From: Bacteroidales bacterium
Lineage (GTDB): Bacteria; Bacteroidota; Bacteroidia; Bacteroidales; Paludibacteraceae
Assembly: GCA_900767595.1 (NCBI GenBank)
Contig: CAAFZS010000077.1
Location: 1-30,453 of the forward strand
DNA: 30,453 bases
Reading direction: 5' to 3'
The stretch's first letter is position 1; every line of letters begins with the position of its first letter. The translations under genes and the position numbers were made by a program. The notes under the pieces are model-generated. The model saw only the letters and a program-made list of their open reading frames with translations. It had not been told where the DNA came from and ran no database searches. Positions 1 to 6,342 of this stretch are shown here, one piece after another.

Positions 1-8
1 CAAATAAA

Positions 9-40
9 TTTGCATATATGGAAAAAAAAGTGTAATTTTG
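9..40 (+). promoter_or_regulatory. Bacteroidetes-type promoter for the toxin-antitoxin pair
   Basis: TTTG at 9-12 and TAATTTTG at 33-40 are separated by 20 bases, the layout of the -33/-7 promoter of the phylum. Transcription would begin near 46, which places the ATG at position 10 upstream of the transcript and supports the ATG at 70 as the real start. Confidence 0.75.
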
Positions 41-69
41 CAGCGCAAAACTGCAAAACAGAAAATATT

Positions 70-378
70 ATGCCTAGTCAAGAAGTGCAAGATATGATTC
101 CGAAGATACAGAAGTTCTTTAAGAATCAGCCTGTAGAGCAAGCCTATTTATTTGGCTCTTGTTCTCGTGGAGAGGAACGAAAGGATAGTGATGTGGATTT
201 ATTGGTTACATATACCAATCCGGATAGCTTATCTTTGATGGACATCTCACGAATGATGATTCAGTTAGGCAAGCAATTAAAAAGGAAAGTGGATATGGTT
301 GAGGATTCTTGTCTTAAACCCTTTGCCCAAGCTTCCGTTAATCGTGATAAAATAATGATATATGAGAGAGCCTATTAA
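70..378 (+). CDS. mntA: MntA-like nucleotidyltransferase antitoxin
   Basis: A 102-residue minimal nucleotidyltransferase. The signature GSCSRGEERKDSDVDLLV carries the GS motif and the two metal-binding aspartates (SDVD) of the polymerase-beta-like MNT fold. In studied HepT/MntA pairs the MntA enzyme transfers AMP groups from ATP to a tyrosine of its HEPN partner and so silences the toxin. The next gene is exactly such a HEPN protein and overlaps this one by 17 bases, so the two are translated together. The start at 70 is preferred over the in-frame ATG at 10 because that ATG lies before the expected transcription start. The family is certain; the antitoxin role is inferred from the pairing. 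Confidence 0.88.
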   Translation: MPSQEVQDMIPKIQKFFKNQPVEQAYLFGSCSRGEERKDSDVDLLVTYTNPDSLSLMDISRMMIQLGKQLKRKVDMVEDSCLKPFAQASVNRDKIMIYERAY

Positions 379-709
379 AGATATTGAGCGTTTGCGCCAT
401 ATCATTCAAGCGATCACTATCTTGCAAGAAGGAGCCAAGCGTTACTCTTTAGAGCAAATTGAGGGTGAGCCTATTCTTTTTTATGGTTTTGTGAAGCAGG
501 TTGAGATAATAGGCGAGGCAGTTTATATGCTGACCAAGGAATTCCGCGCACAACATCCAGATACAGAATGGGATGTTATTGAGGGTATGCGTCACGTGTT
601 GGTGCATGGTTATTATGAGATTACGCCACATAAGGTATGGAATGTTATTGTTAAAGACATTCCTGTATTAAAACCTCAGATAGAGTCGTATATTGCAGAA
701 TTATCTTAA
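362..709 (+). CDS. hepT: HepT-like HEPN ribonuclease toxin (DUF86)
   Basis: A 115-residue all-alpha HEPN protein of the DUF86/HepT family. The HEPN active site RX4HXY is intact as RHVLVHGY (near residues 77-84): Arg and His are the catalytic pair of HEPN RNases and the Tyr is the residue that MntA AMPylates in characterised systems. FYGFVKQVEIIGEAV is the conserved helix that precedes the active site in this family. The start lies inside the 3' end of mntA (17-base overlap), typical of stoichiometric toxin-antitoxin expression. The likely role is cleavage of RNA when the antitoxin is lost, in plasmid-like maintenance or phage defence. No neighbouring mobility gene is visible. Confidence 0.87.
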   Translation: MREPIKDIERLRHIIQAITILQEGAKRYSLEQIEGEPILFYGFVKQVEIIGEAVYMLTKEFRAQHPDTEWDVIEGMRHVLVHGYYEITPHKVWNVIVKDIPVLKPQIESYIAELS

Positions 710-797
710 TTGTTTTATTTCTTTACGCCCTGCGAGCGTCCGGCATAGCGAAACGGTCTTTTAGGGCTACGCCCTGTCTTTCAGCCGCAGGTGGTCT

Positions 798-834
798 AAA
801 AAAAACGATTTTTTGAGAGAAAAGTCGCTTTTTT
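798..834 (+). terminator. Intrinsic terminator after hepT
   Basis: An A-tract at 798-805 and CGATTTTTT at 806-814 fold on GAAAAGTCG (819-827) and TTTTTT (829-834), with one bulged C at 828 and a GAGA (GNRA) tetraloop at 815-818. A smaller GC hairpin, AGGGC-TAC-GCCCT at 763-775, lies upstream in a GC-rich stretch in which TACGCCCTG occurs twice (725 and 768). Confidence 0.6.
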
Positions 835-835
835 C

Positions 836-866
836 TTGCATATATCGCAAAAAAGTCGTATCTTTG
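836..866 (+). promoter_or_regulatory. Promoter of the rnhA-rfbC-tRNA-rfbD unit
   Basis: TTG at 836-838 and TATCTTTG at 859-866 are 20 bases apart. The element starts two bases after the T-tract of the preceding terminator. Transcription should begin near 873, so the ATG at 836 is inside the promoter and the ATG at 884 is the start of rnhA. Confidence 0.75.
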
Positions 867-883
867 CACCAAATTTGCAAACA

Positions 884-1300
884 ATGACGACGCAACCCAC
901 ATATCCCGCTTTGGCTGTTGACGCTGCTTGCAGCGGCAACCCGGGGGTATTGGAGTTTCGCGGTGTCATCGCGGACACGGGTACCGAGGTCTTTCACCGT
1001 GGACCCTATCCGCAAGGAACAAACAATATCGGCGAGTTCCTCGCACTGGTGCTGGGACTTGCCTTTTTGAAAAACAACCATCTCCCTTGGACCCTCTATA
1101 CGGATAGCGTTACGGCCCTCGCGTGGGTGAGAAAGAAGAAAGCCAATACCAAACTGGATTTTAATAACAATAATGCCGAACTGCTTTTGATGATCCGTGC
1201 TGCGGAGAAATGGCTTCACGAGAACACGTGGACGACCGACATCCGCAAATGGGACACCGACCATTGGGGCGAAATCCCTGCCGATTTTGGAAGAAAATGA
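884..1300 (+). CDS. rnhA: Ribonuclease HI
   Basis: A 138-residue RNase H-fold protein that cuts the RNA strand of RNA/DNA hybrids, such as R-loops and lagging-strand primers. The catalytic carboxylates are visible in order: Asp in ALAVDAACSGNPG, Glu in NNIGEFLALV, Asp in LYTDSVTALAWV, and the last Asp in EIPADFGRK. The N-terminal hybrid-binding (viroplasmin-like) domain found in many Bacteroidetes RNase H proteins is absent, so this is the bare catalytic domain. The start at 884 is chosen because upstream in-frame ATG 836 falls in the promoter. The stop overlaps the start of rfbC by 4 bases (ATGA), so the two are translationally coupled. Confidence 0.88.
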   Translation: MTTQPTYPALAVDAACSGNPGVLEFRGVIADTGTEVFHRGPYPQGTNNIGEFLALVLGLAFLKNNHLPWTLYTDSVTALAWVRKKKANTKLDFNNNNAELLLMIRAAEKWLHENTWTTDIRKWDTDHWGEIPADFGRK

Positions 1301-1845
1301 ATATAATCAAGACACCTATTGAAGGTCTGCTCGTTATCGAGCCGCAACTTTTCCGCGATGCCCGCGGATATTTTGTTGAGACGTATAACCGTCAGCGTTA
1401 TTTTGATGCCGGTATCACGGCCGAGTTCGTACAAGACAACCAGTCTTGTTCGTCCTACGGTGTGGTGCGTGGACTGCATTTCCAGCGTCCGCCGTTTACG
1501 CAAGCCAAACTCGTCTGCTGTACCCAGGGTTCCGTCCTTGATGTGGCGGTGGACCTGCGTCATGAGAGTAAGACCTTTGGTCAGTGGTTTGCGGTTGAAC
1601 TCACCGGCGAGAACCATCGTCAGTTCTTTATCCCTCGCGGTTTTGCGCATGGTTTCTCGGTACTCAGTGATACGGCTACCTTCACTTACAAGTGCGATAA
1701 CCTCTATCATCCCGAGGCTGATGGCGGACTGCTATTGAGCGATCCCGATTTGAATATCGATTGGCGCGTTCCCGAGTGCGACCGCATCCTCAGTGATAAA
1801 GATAAAAAACATCCCCTGTTCCGCGACTTACCTATTATCTTTTAA
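1297..1845 (+). CDS. rfbC: dTDP-4-dehydrorhamnose 3,5-epimerase
   Basis: A 182-residue cupin enzyme (RmlC) that epimerises C3 and C5 of dTDP-4-keto-6-deoxyglucose, the third step of dTDP-L-rhamnose synthesis for surface polysaccharide. Family marks: LFRDARGYFVETY near the N-terminus, VVRGLHFQ with the catalytic His, and FIPRGFAHGFSVLSD. The length is normal for the family. The ATG at 1297 overlaps the rnhA stop. The next enzyme of the pathway, rfbD, follows after a tRNA gene. The first two enzymes, rfbA and rfbB, are not in the window. Confidence 0.93.
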   Translation: MNIIKTPIEGLLVIEPQLFRDARGYFVETYNRQRYFDAGITAEFVQDNQSCSSYGVVRGLHFQRPPFTQAKLVCCTQGSVLDVAVDLRHESKTFGQWFAVELTGENHRQFFIPRGFAHGFSVLSDTATFTYKCDNLYHPEADGGLLLSDPDLNIDWRVPECDRILSDKDKKHPLFRDLPIIF

Positions 1846-1897
1846 CTCTAAACTCTACACTACTCTAAACTCTACACTCTCAACTCTCAACTAATAA
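1846..1897 (+). repeat. G-free word-repeat spacer before tRNA-Arg
   Basis: The 52 bases contain no G and consist of near-copies of words such as CTCTAAACTCTACACTA and CTCAACTCTCAA. No TAnnTTTG promoter element is present, so the following tRNA has no visible promoter of its own. Confidence 0.6.
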
Positions 1898-1969
1898 GGT
1901 CCCATAGTTCAATGGATAGAATACGGGTTTCCTAAACCTTAGATCCGAGTTCGATTCTCGGTGGGACTA
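1898..1969 (+). tRNA. tRNA-Arg (anticodon CCU, reads AGG)
   Basis: A complete 72-base cloverleaf: acceptor GGTCCCA/TGGGACT with A73, D stem GTTC/GAAT, anticodon loop TTCCTAA with CCT at 1931-1933, and T arm CCGAG-TTCGATT-CTCGG. The outermost anticodon-stem pair is a C-T mismatch. CCA is not encoded. The gene sits between rfbC and rfbD on the same strand without a recognisable promoter, so it is probably cut out of the rnhA-rfbC-rfbD transcript. Confidence 0.93.
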
Positions 1970-2014
1970 CAAAAAACAATCCATCATTTCATCATTTCAT
2001 CAATTCATCATTCC
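1970..2014 (+). repeat. G-free word-repeat leader of rfbD
   Basis: The 45 bases before the rfbD start contain no G and repeat the word CATCATTT / CATCAATT / CATCATT. There is no Shine-Dalgarno sequence. An unstructured leader of this kind would suit SD-independent initiation. Confidence 0.55.
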
Positions 2015-2902
2015 ATGAATATTCTCATCACAGGAGCCAATGGCCAATTAGGCAACGAAATGCGCATCCTTAGTGCGCAGCACCCCAACCACACGTATTT
2101 CTTTTCAGATATCATAAACCCTACTCCTCTACCCCTCTACTCCTTTACCCCCCTAGACATCACCGACCTCGCTGCTCTTGAGTCTTTCGTCAGCACCCAT
2201 AAGATTGACCTCATCGTCAACTGTGCAGCTTATACGAACGTCGATAAGGCGGAAGAGGATGAACCTACGGCGCGTCTCATCAATGCCCAAGCGGTAGAGA
2301 ACCTCGGCTCGCTGGGTTGTAAGGTCATTCATATCTCCACCGACTACGTTTTTGCCGGTGATGGCTGTGTGCCGGGAAAAGAGTCGGATCCGGTGGACCC
2401 GAAGACTGCTTATGGTCGTACGAAGTACGAGGGCGAACAGCGTCTGTTGGCGGTTAATCCCGAGGCGGTCATCCTACGTACCGCATGGCTTTATTCGCCG
2501 TTTGGCAATAACTTCGTTAAGACGATGTTGCGTCTCGGTAAGGAGCGTGACGAGATCAAAGTGGTTTATGACCAAGTTGGTTCGCCTACCTATGCTTACG
2601 ACCTCGCGGCAGCTATCTTTGCGGTTATTGAGGCAAAAGAGTGGCATAAGGGTATCTACCATTTCACGAATGAGGGCGTTTGCTCGTGGTATGACTTTAC
2701 GGTGGAGATCCTGCGTCAAGCGGGTATTGATTGTAAGGTTACGCCTATCCTGTCCAGCGAGTATGCGTATCCTACGCCTCGTCCGCATTATAGTGTTTTG
2801 GATAAGGTAAAGATTAAAGAGACCTTCGGCATCGCCATCCCCTACTGGACCGACAGCCTCCGCCATTGCTTAGGTAACATGGAAAATGCAAACAAAATAT
2901 AG
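2015..2902 (+). CDS. rfbD: dTDP-4-dehydrorhamnose reductase
   Basis: A 295-residue short-chain dehydrogenase (RmlD) that makes dTDP-L-rhamnose with NAD(P)H, the last step of the pathway. It shows the nucleotide-binding motif ILITGANGQLGNEM at the N-terminus, NCAAYTNVDKAE, STDYVFAG, and the catalytic YGRTK (YxxxK). An in-frame start at 1961 is rejected because it lies inside the tRNA gene. Residues about 32-47 (NPTPLPLYSFTP and flanks) look like an insertion relative to the usual SD-x-LDITD connection and are coded by a 47-base stretch without any G (2109-2155), similar in style to the spacers around the tRNA. Confidence 0.92.
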   Translation: MNILITGANGQLGNEMRILSAQHPNHTYFFSDIINPTPLPLYSFTPLDITDLAALESFVSTHKIDLIVNCAAYTNVDKAEEDEPTARLINAQAVENLGSLGCKVIHISTDYVFAGDGCVPGKESDPVDPKTAYGRTKYEGEQRLLAVNPEAVILRTAWLYSPFGNNFVKTMLRLGKERDEIKVVYDQVGSPTYAYDLAAAIFAVIEAKEWHKGIYHFTNEGVCSWYDFTVEILRQAGIDCKVTPILSSEYAYPTPRPHYSVLDKVKIKETFGIAIPYWTDSLRHCLGNMENANKI

Positions 2903-2940
2903 CAAAACGCAGAAAAATGCAAAAAAAATTCCTTTCTTCT

Positions 2941-2970
2941 TTCGTATATGAAAATTTTTCTGTAATTTTG
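2941..2970 (+). promoter_or_regulatory. Promoter of gapA
   Basis: TAATTTTG at 2963-2970 is a perfect -7 element. The -33 element is weak (TTCG at 2941-2944). The transcript would start near 2976, giving a leader of about 75 bases made of repeated words such as CTAAAGACAAAAAA. Confidence 0.6.
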
Positions 2971-3052
2971 CATTCGCAAAAGACAAAAGTCTAAAACTAA
3001 AGACAAAAAACTAAAGACAAAAAATAACTAATAACTTAAAAACATTACAATT

Positions 3053-4087
3053 ATGACTAAAGTTGGTATTAATGGTTTTGGCCGTATTGGACGTTTCGTT
3101 TTCCGCGCTGCACAAAACCGCAAAGACATTGAAATCGTAGGTATTAACGACCTTTGCCCTGCTACGTATCTGGCTTATATGCTCAAGTACGACACCATGC
3201 ACGGCCAATTCGAAGGCACTATCGAAGCTGAAGACTTCAAGGATGCTGAAGGTAACGTTAACGGTGGTAAACTCATCATCAACGGTAAGACCATCCGCGT
3301 GACCGCTTGCAAGAACCCCGCTGACCTCGCTTGGAACGAAGTAGGCGCTGAGTACGTTGTTGAATCTACCGGTCTGTTCCTTACCAAGGAGAAAGCGCAA
3401 GCTCATATCCAAGCCGGTGCTAAGTATGTGGTTATGTCTGCTCCTTCTAAGGACGACACTCCTATGTTCGTTTGCGGTGTAAACGAGAAGAGCTACGTTA
3501 AGGGTACCCAATTCGTATCTAACGCTTCTTGCACCACCAACTGCTTGGCTCCTATCGCTAAGGTGCTCAACGATAACTTCGGTATCGCTGACGGTTTGAT
3601 GACCACTGTTCACTCTACCACCGCTACTCAAAAGACCGTTGACGGTCCTTCGATGAAAGACTGGCGTGGTGGCCGCGCTGCTAGCGGAAACATCATCCCC
3701 AGCTCCACCGGTGCTGCTAAAGCTGTAGGTAAAGTTATTCCTGAGCTCAACGGTAAACTGACCGGTATGTCCATGCGTGTTCCTACGCTCGACGTCAGCG
3801 TGGTTGACCTTACGGTTAACTTGAAGAAACCCGCTAAGTATGACGAGATCTGCGCTGCTATGAAGAAAGCTTCTGAAGGCGAACTGAAGGGTATCCTTGG
3901 TTACACTGAGGACGCTGTTGTAAGTAGCGACTTCTTGGGTTGCACCCTTACTTCCATCTTCGACGCTAAGGCCGGTATCGCACTGACCGACACCTTCGTT
4001 AAGGTTGTTTCTTGGTACGATAACGAGATTGGTTACTCCAACAAAGTGCTTGACCTCATCGCTCACATGGCTAAAGTAAACGGTTAA
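3053..4087 (+). CDS. gapA: Glyceraldehyde-3-phosphate dehydrogenase, type I
   Basis: A 344-residue cytoplasmic glycolytic enzyme that oxidises and phosphorylates glyceraldehyde 3-phosphate. The Rossmann motif VGINGFGRIGR opens the protein. Asp in VGINDL (residue 33) favours NAD over NADP. The catalytic Cys160 lies in SNASCTTNCLAP and the partner His187 in TTVHSTTATQ. The C-terminal SWYDNEIGYSNKV is standard. Codon choice is strongly biased, as expected for a highly expressed gene. That bias leaves a 375-codon open frame on the opposite strand, which I treat as a shadow. The gene has its own promoter and terminator, so it is monocistronic. Confidence 0.96.
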   Translation: MTKVGINGFGRIGRFVFRAAQNRKDIEIVGINDLCPATYLAYMLKYDTMHGQFEGTIEAEDFKDAEGNVNGGKLIINGKTIRVTACKNPADLAWNEVGAEYVVESTGLFLTKEKAQAHIQAGAKYVVMSAPSKDDTPMFVCGVNEKSYVKGTQFVSNASCTTNCLAPIAKVLNDNFGIADGLMTTVHSTTATQKTVDGPSMKDWRGGRAASGNIIPSSTGAAKAVGKVIPELNGKLTGMSMRVPTLDVSVVDLTVNLKKPAKYDEICAAMKKASEGELKGILGYTEDAVVSSDFLGCTLTSIFDAKAGIALTDTFVKVVSWYDNEIGYSNKVLDLIAHMAKVNG

Positions 4088-4111
4088 TTCCAATTTATAT
4101 TCCGTTAAAAG

Positions 4112-4146
4112 AGTGCGATTTTCTTTGCAAAATCGCACTTTTTTTT
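4112..4146 (+). terminator. Intrinsic terminator of gapA
   Basis: AGTGCGATTTT (4112-4122) pairs fully with AAAATCGCACT (4129-4139) around a CTTTGC loop and is followed by a T-tract. The last T residues double as the -33 element of the next promoter. Confidence 0.88.
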
Positions 4147-4175
4147 GTATATATGAGAAAAAAGTCGTACCTTTG
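4144..4175 (+). promoter_or_regulatory. Promoter of the purine permease gene
   Basis: TTTG at 4144-4147, 20 bases, then TACCTTTG at 4168-4175. The -33 element is formed by the end of the gapA terminator T-tract, so the two signals share bases. Confidence 0.75.
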
Positions 4176-4197
4176 CAACCGAAAAATATTTTTAACT

Positions 4198-5487
4198 ATG
4201 AAGAACCTTCTTTTTACTCTTTTCGGCTTTGATAAAAAGCAGCATAAGATCCTTACGGAGCTGTTGGCCGGTCTGACAACTTTTATTGCGATTGCCTATA
4301 TCTTGGTGGTCAATCCTTCGATGCTCAAGGTGGTGGGTATGGATGAAGGAGCTGCTTTTACGGCTACTTTATTAGCCGCCGTCGTGGGTACCCTTCTATG
4401 CGCTATCTATGCTAAGTTACCCTTTGTACAGGCTCCGGCGATGGGACCTAATGCGTTCTTTGCGTTCACCATCTGTCTCTCAATGGGGTACAGCTGGCAG
4501 TTCGCCTTGACGGGGGTGTTGATAGAAGGACTGCTCTTTGTGGTACTGAGTGCCACTCGTGTCCGCGAATGGTTGGCGATGTTGATTCCCGAAAGTATAA
4601 AGATTGCTTTGGGTATAGGTGTCGGTATCTTCATTGCGATGCTGGGTCTGACCAATGCCCACGTCGTTGTTGCGGATGCGGGTACGATAGTGGGACTTGG
4701 TGATATCGCCCATGGCGAAGCGTTATTAGCCGTCATCGGTATCTTGATTACCGCTGTCCTATCCGTTCGCCGTATCCCGGGAGCGCTGTTGATAGGTATT
4801 GCTCTGACGACCGTCATCGGTATCCCGATGGGGGTGACCAAGTTACCCGAACACTGGGTATCGCTTCCTCCCTCGTTAAGCCCCGTATTTTGCCAATTTG
4901 ACTTCAGTCAAGTGCTCTCGCTGGATATGCTGATAGTTGTTCTTACGATGCTCTCGATGGATGTCTTTGATACACTGGGTACGCTGCTGGCTCTGACAGC
5001 CAAGACGGGGCAATTGCCTCAAAAAACTTTCAACCGCGCTTTGATGTGCGATGCTTTAGCTACTACGGCAGGGGCCGTGTTAGGTACTACAACGGTGGGC
5101 ACCTACGTGGAGTCTTCAGTAGGAATGGCATACGGAGGTAAGACGGGTCTGACTTCGTTTACTACGGCGATACTCCTACTGCTTTGCCTTTTCTTCGCAC
5201 CTGTCTTCCTTATTATCCCTGCGGCTGCGATAGCACCCGCATTGTTCTTGGTGGGTGTAGGAATGATGTATATGTTCCGTCAGCTGCTCATCAAGGAAGA
5301 CCCTACCGAACTTATCCCCGCTATCTTAACCGTGCTGATTATTCCCTTTACGTTCTCGATAGCCAATGGTATCATCTTCGGTTTGTTGAGCTATTGTGTG
5401 ATCAACCTCTTCACCTCCGGTTTTAAGAAACTCTCTTGGCCAATGCTCATCCTCACCGCATTATTGATGCTGAAGTTCTTTATCTAA
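4198..5487 (+). CDS. NCS2-family (AzgA/PbuG-like) purine permease
   Basis: A 429-residue integral inner-membrane protein with about a dozen hydrophobic segments. The N-terminus FGFDKKQHKILTELLAG followed by LTTFIAIAYILVVNP is typical of the AzgA/PbuG branch of nucleobase:cation symporter-2, which imports adenine, guanine or hypoxanthine with protons. GTTTVGTYVESSVGMAYGG, midway in the protein, matches the substrate/ion-binding region of that branch. The exact base transported cannot be read from the sequence. The start at 4198 lies about 22 bases after the -7 element; an upstream ATG at 4153 is inside the promoter. The gene is monocistronic, between its promoter and a shared terminator. Confidence 0.9.
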   Translation: MKNLLFTLFGFDKKQHKILTELLAGLTTFIAIAYILVVNPSMLKVVGMDEGAAFTATLLAAVVGTLLCAIYAKLPFVQAPAMGPNAFFAFTICLSMGYSWQFALTGVLIEGLLFVVLSATRVREWLAMLIPESIKIALGIGVGIFIAMLGLTNAHVVVADAGTIVGLGDIAHGEALLAVIGILITAVLSVRRIPGALLIGIALTTVIGIPMGVTKLPEHWVSLPPSLSPVFCQFDFSQVLSLDMLIVVLTMLSMDVFDTLGTLLALTAKTGQLPQKTFNRALMCDALATTAGAVLGTTTVGTYVESSVGMAYGGKTGLTSFTTAILLLLCLFFAPVFLIIPAAAIAPALFLVGVGMMYMFRQLLIKEDPTELIPAILTVLIIPFTFSIANGIIFGLLSYCVINLFTSGFKKLSWPMLILTALLMLKFFI

Positions 5488-5502
5488 GTACTGACCGTCA
5501 AC

Positions 5503-5535
5503 AAAAAAAAGGAAGGCGATTGCCTTCCTTTTTCG
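5503..5535. terminator. Bidirectional terminator between permease and tRNA operon
   Basis: An A-tract (5503-5510), GGAAGGC (5511-5517), loop GATT, GCCTTCC (5522-5528) and a T-tract. It can stop transcription of the permease from the left and of the minus-strand tRNA operon from the right. Confidence 0.85.
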
Positions 5536-5548
5536 TTTTCAATGCTTG

Positions 5549-5632
5549 TGCGCAGGATGAGACTCGAACTCACACGGTCTTGCGACCACTACCCCCTCAA
5601 AGTAGCGTGTATACCAATTTCACCACCTGCGC
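5549..5632 (-). tRNA. tRNA-Leu (anticodon GAG)
   Basis: An 84-base class II tRNA with a long variable arm. Read on the minus strand: acceptor GCGCAGG/CCTGCGC with A73, anticodon stem CTACT/GGTAG with loop TTGAGGG (anticodon GAG), and T loop TTCGAGT. It is the last gene of a three-tRNA operon, ahead of the bidirectional terminator. Confidence 0.93.
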
Positions 5633-5639
5633 GTTTGCG

Positions 5640-5721
5640 TGCCCAGAACAGGACTCGAACCTGCACACCTCGCGGCATGCGCACCTGAAACGCACGCGTC
5701 TACCAATTCCGCCATCTGGGC
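5640..5721 (-). tRNA. tRNA-Leu (anticodon CAG)
   Basis: An 82-base class II tRNA. Acceptor GCCCAGA/TCTGGGC with A73, D-loop GGTAGACGCG, anticodon stem TGCGT/GCGCA around TTCAGGT (anticodon CAG), long variable arm and T loop TTCGAGT. It is 7 bases upstream of tRNA-Leu(GAG) in transcription order. Confidence 0.92.
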
Positions 5722-5730
5722 TTCAAAGAA

Positions 5731-5757
5731 CAAAAATGCAGGAACGGGTCCTGCATT
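5731..5757 (-). terminator. Attenuator-like hairpin inside the tRNA operon
   Basis: In the 37-base spacer after tRNA-Gly, the minus strand reads AATGCAGGA, loop CCCGT, TCCTGCATT, then TTTG: a perfect 9-bp stem ending in a run of five T. It could stop part of the transcripts after tRNA-Gly or guide 3' processing. It starts right after the discriminator base of tRNA-Gly. Confidence 0.5.
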
Positions 5758-5758
5758 G

Positions 5759-5831
<73 letters not shown>

Positions 5832-5884
5832 AAATCGGGATGCCCCGAAGTCTATAAGACCACTGCTTTTTTCGAAAGCGGTTG

Positions 5885-5916
5885 CAAAAGTACTGCTTTT
5901 TTTTCAATCTACCAAA
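5885..5916 (-). promoter_or_regulatory. Promoter of the tRNA operon
   Basis: On the minus strand TTTG (5916-5913) is followed after 20 bases by TACTTTTG (5892-5885). It lies about 50 bases upstream of tRNA-Gly and directly behind the terminator of the preceding operon. Confidence 0.78.
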
Positions 5917-5929
5917 TATTTTGGCAAAA

Positions 5930-5966
5930 AAATGCAAAAAAAATGCATTTTCTTTACAAAATGCCC
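5930..5966 (-). terminator. Terminator of the ttcA-DUF486 operon
   Basis: On the minus strand GCATTTT (5964-5958), loop GTAAAG, AAAATGC (5951-5945) and then a T-tract. It follows the DUF486 stop codon by about 10 bases. Confidence 0.7.
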
Positions 5967-5975
5967 GTTTTTTGC

Positions 5976-6341
5976 CTATTTGAACACAAAATATACCGCC
6001 AAAATCAAACACACACCCGCCGCAATATGGTTCCACTTGAGCTGCATATGAAAGGCAATCATACTGAAAACGACAAACACCACCAAGGTGATGACCTCCT
6101 GAATAACCTTGAGTTGCATCAGGTTAAACGGGCCACCATTACCATCAAAACCCAACCGATTGGCAGGGACCTGCAAACTGTACTCCAAAAAAGCAACTAA
6201 CCACGAACCCACAATAATCAAAATCAATGGGGTAGCGTCTGTAATAACTCCTTTCTGCTTGAGAAAGAGATGCCCGTACCACGCAATAATCATCATCACG
6301 TTCGAGGCAATAAGTAAAAGAATAGTGTATAAAGCTGTCAT
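5976..6341 (-). CDS. DUF486 family small membrane protein (DMT-like)
   Basis: A 121-residue protein with four hydrophobic segments, about residues 3-22, 34-54, 80-98 and 105-121. NVMMIIAWYGHL, FLEYSLQVPANRLG, QLKVIQEVITLVVFVVFS and the end LILAVYFVFK match the DUF486 family, distant four-helix relatives of the drug/metabolite transporter superfamily. No function has been established to my knowledge. It starts 1 base after the ttcA stop, so it shares that transcript. Whether it works with the tRNA-thiolating enzyme cannot be told from this sequence. Confidence 0.85.
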   Translation of the reverse strand: MTALYTILLLIASNVMMIIAWYGHLFLKQKGVITDATPLILIIVGSWLVAFLEYSLQVPANRLGFDGNGGPFNLMQLKVIQEVITLVVFVVFSMIAFHMQLKWNHIAAGVCLILAVYFVFK

Positions 6342-6342
6342 A

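Noticed and set aside
836..883. Upstream in-frame ATG for rnhA
   Set aside because: It lies inside the -33 to -7 promoter region; the RNase H domain starts right after the ATG at 884.
1961..2014. Upstream in-frame ATG for rfbD
   Set aside because: It falls inside the T arm and acceptor stem of tRNA-Arg; the Rossmann motif begins directly at the ATG at 2015.
3011..4138. A 375-codon open frame antisense to gapA
   Set aside because: It mirrors gapA codon bias, matches no family, spans the gapA promoter-side leader and terminator, and gapA itself is certain.
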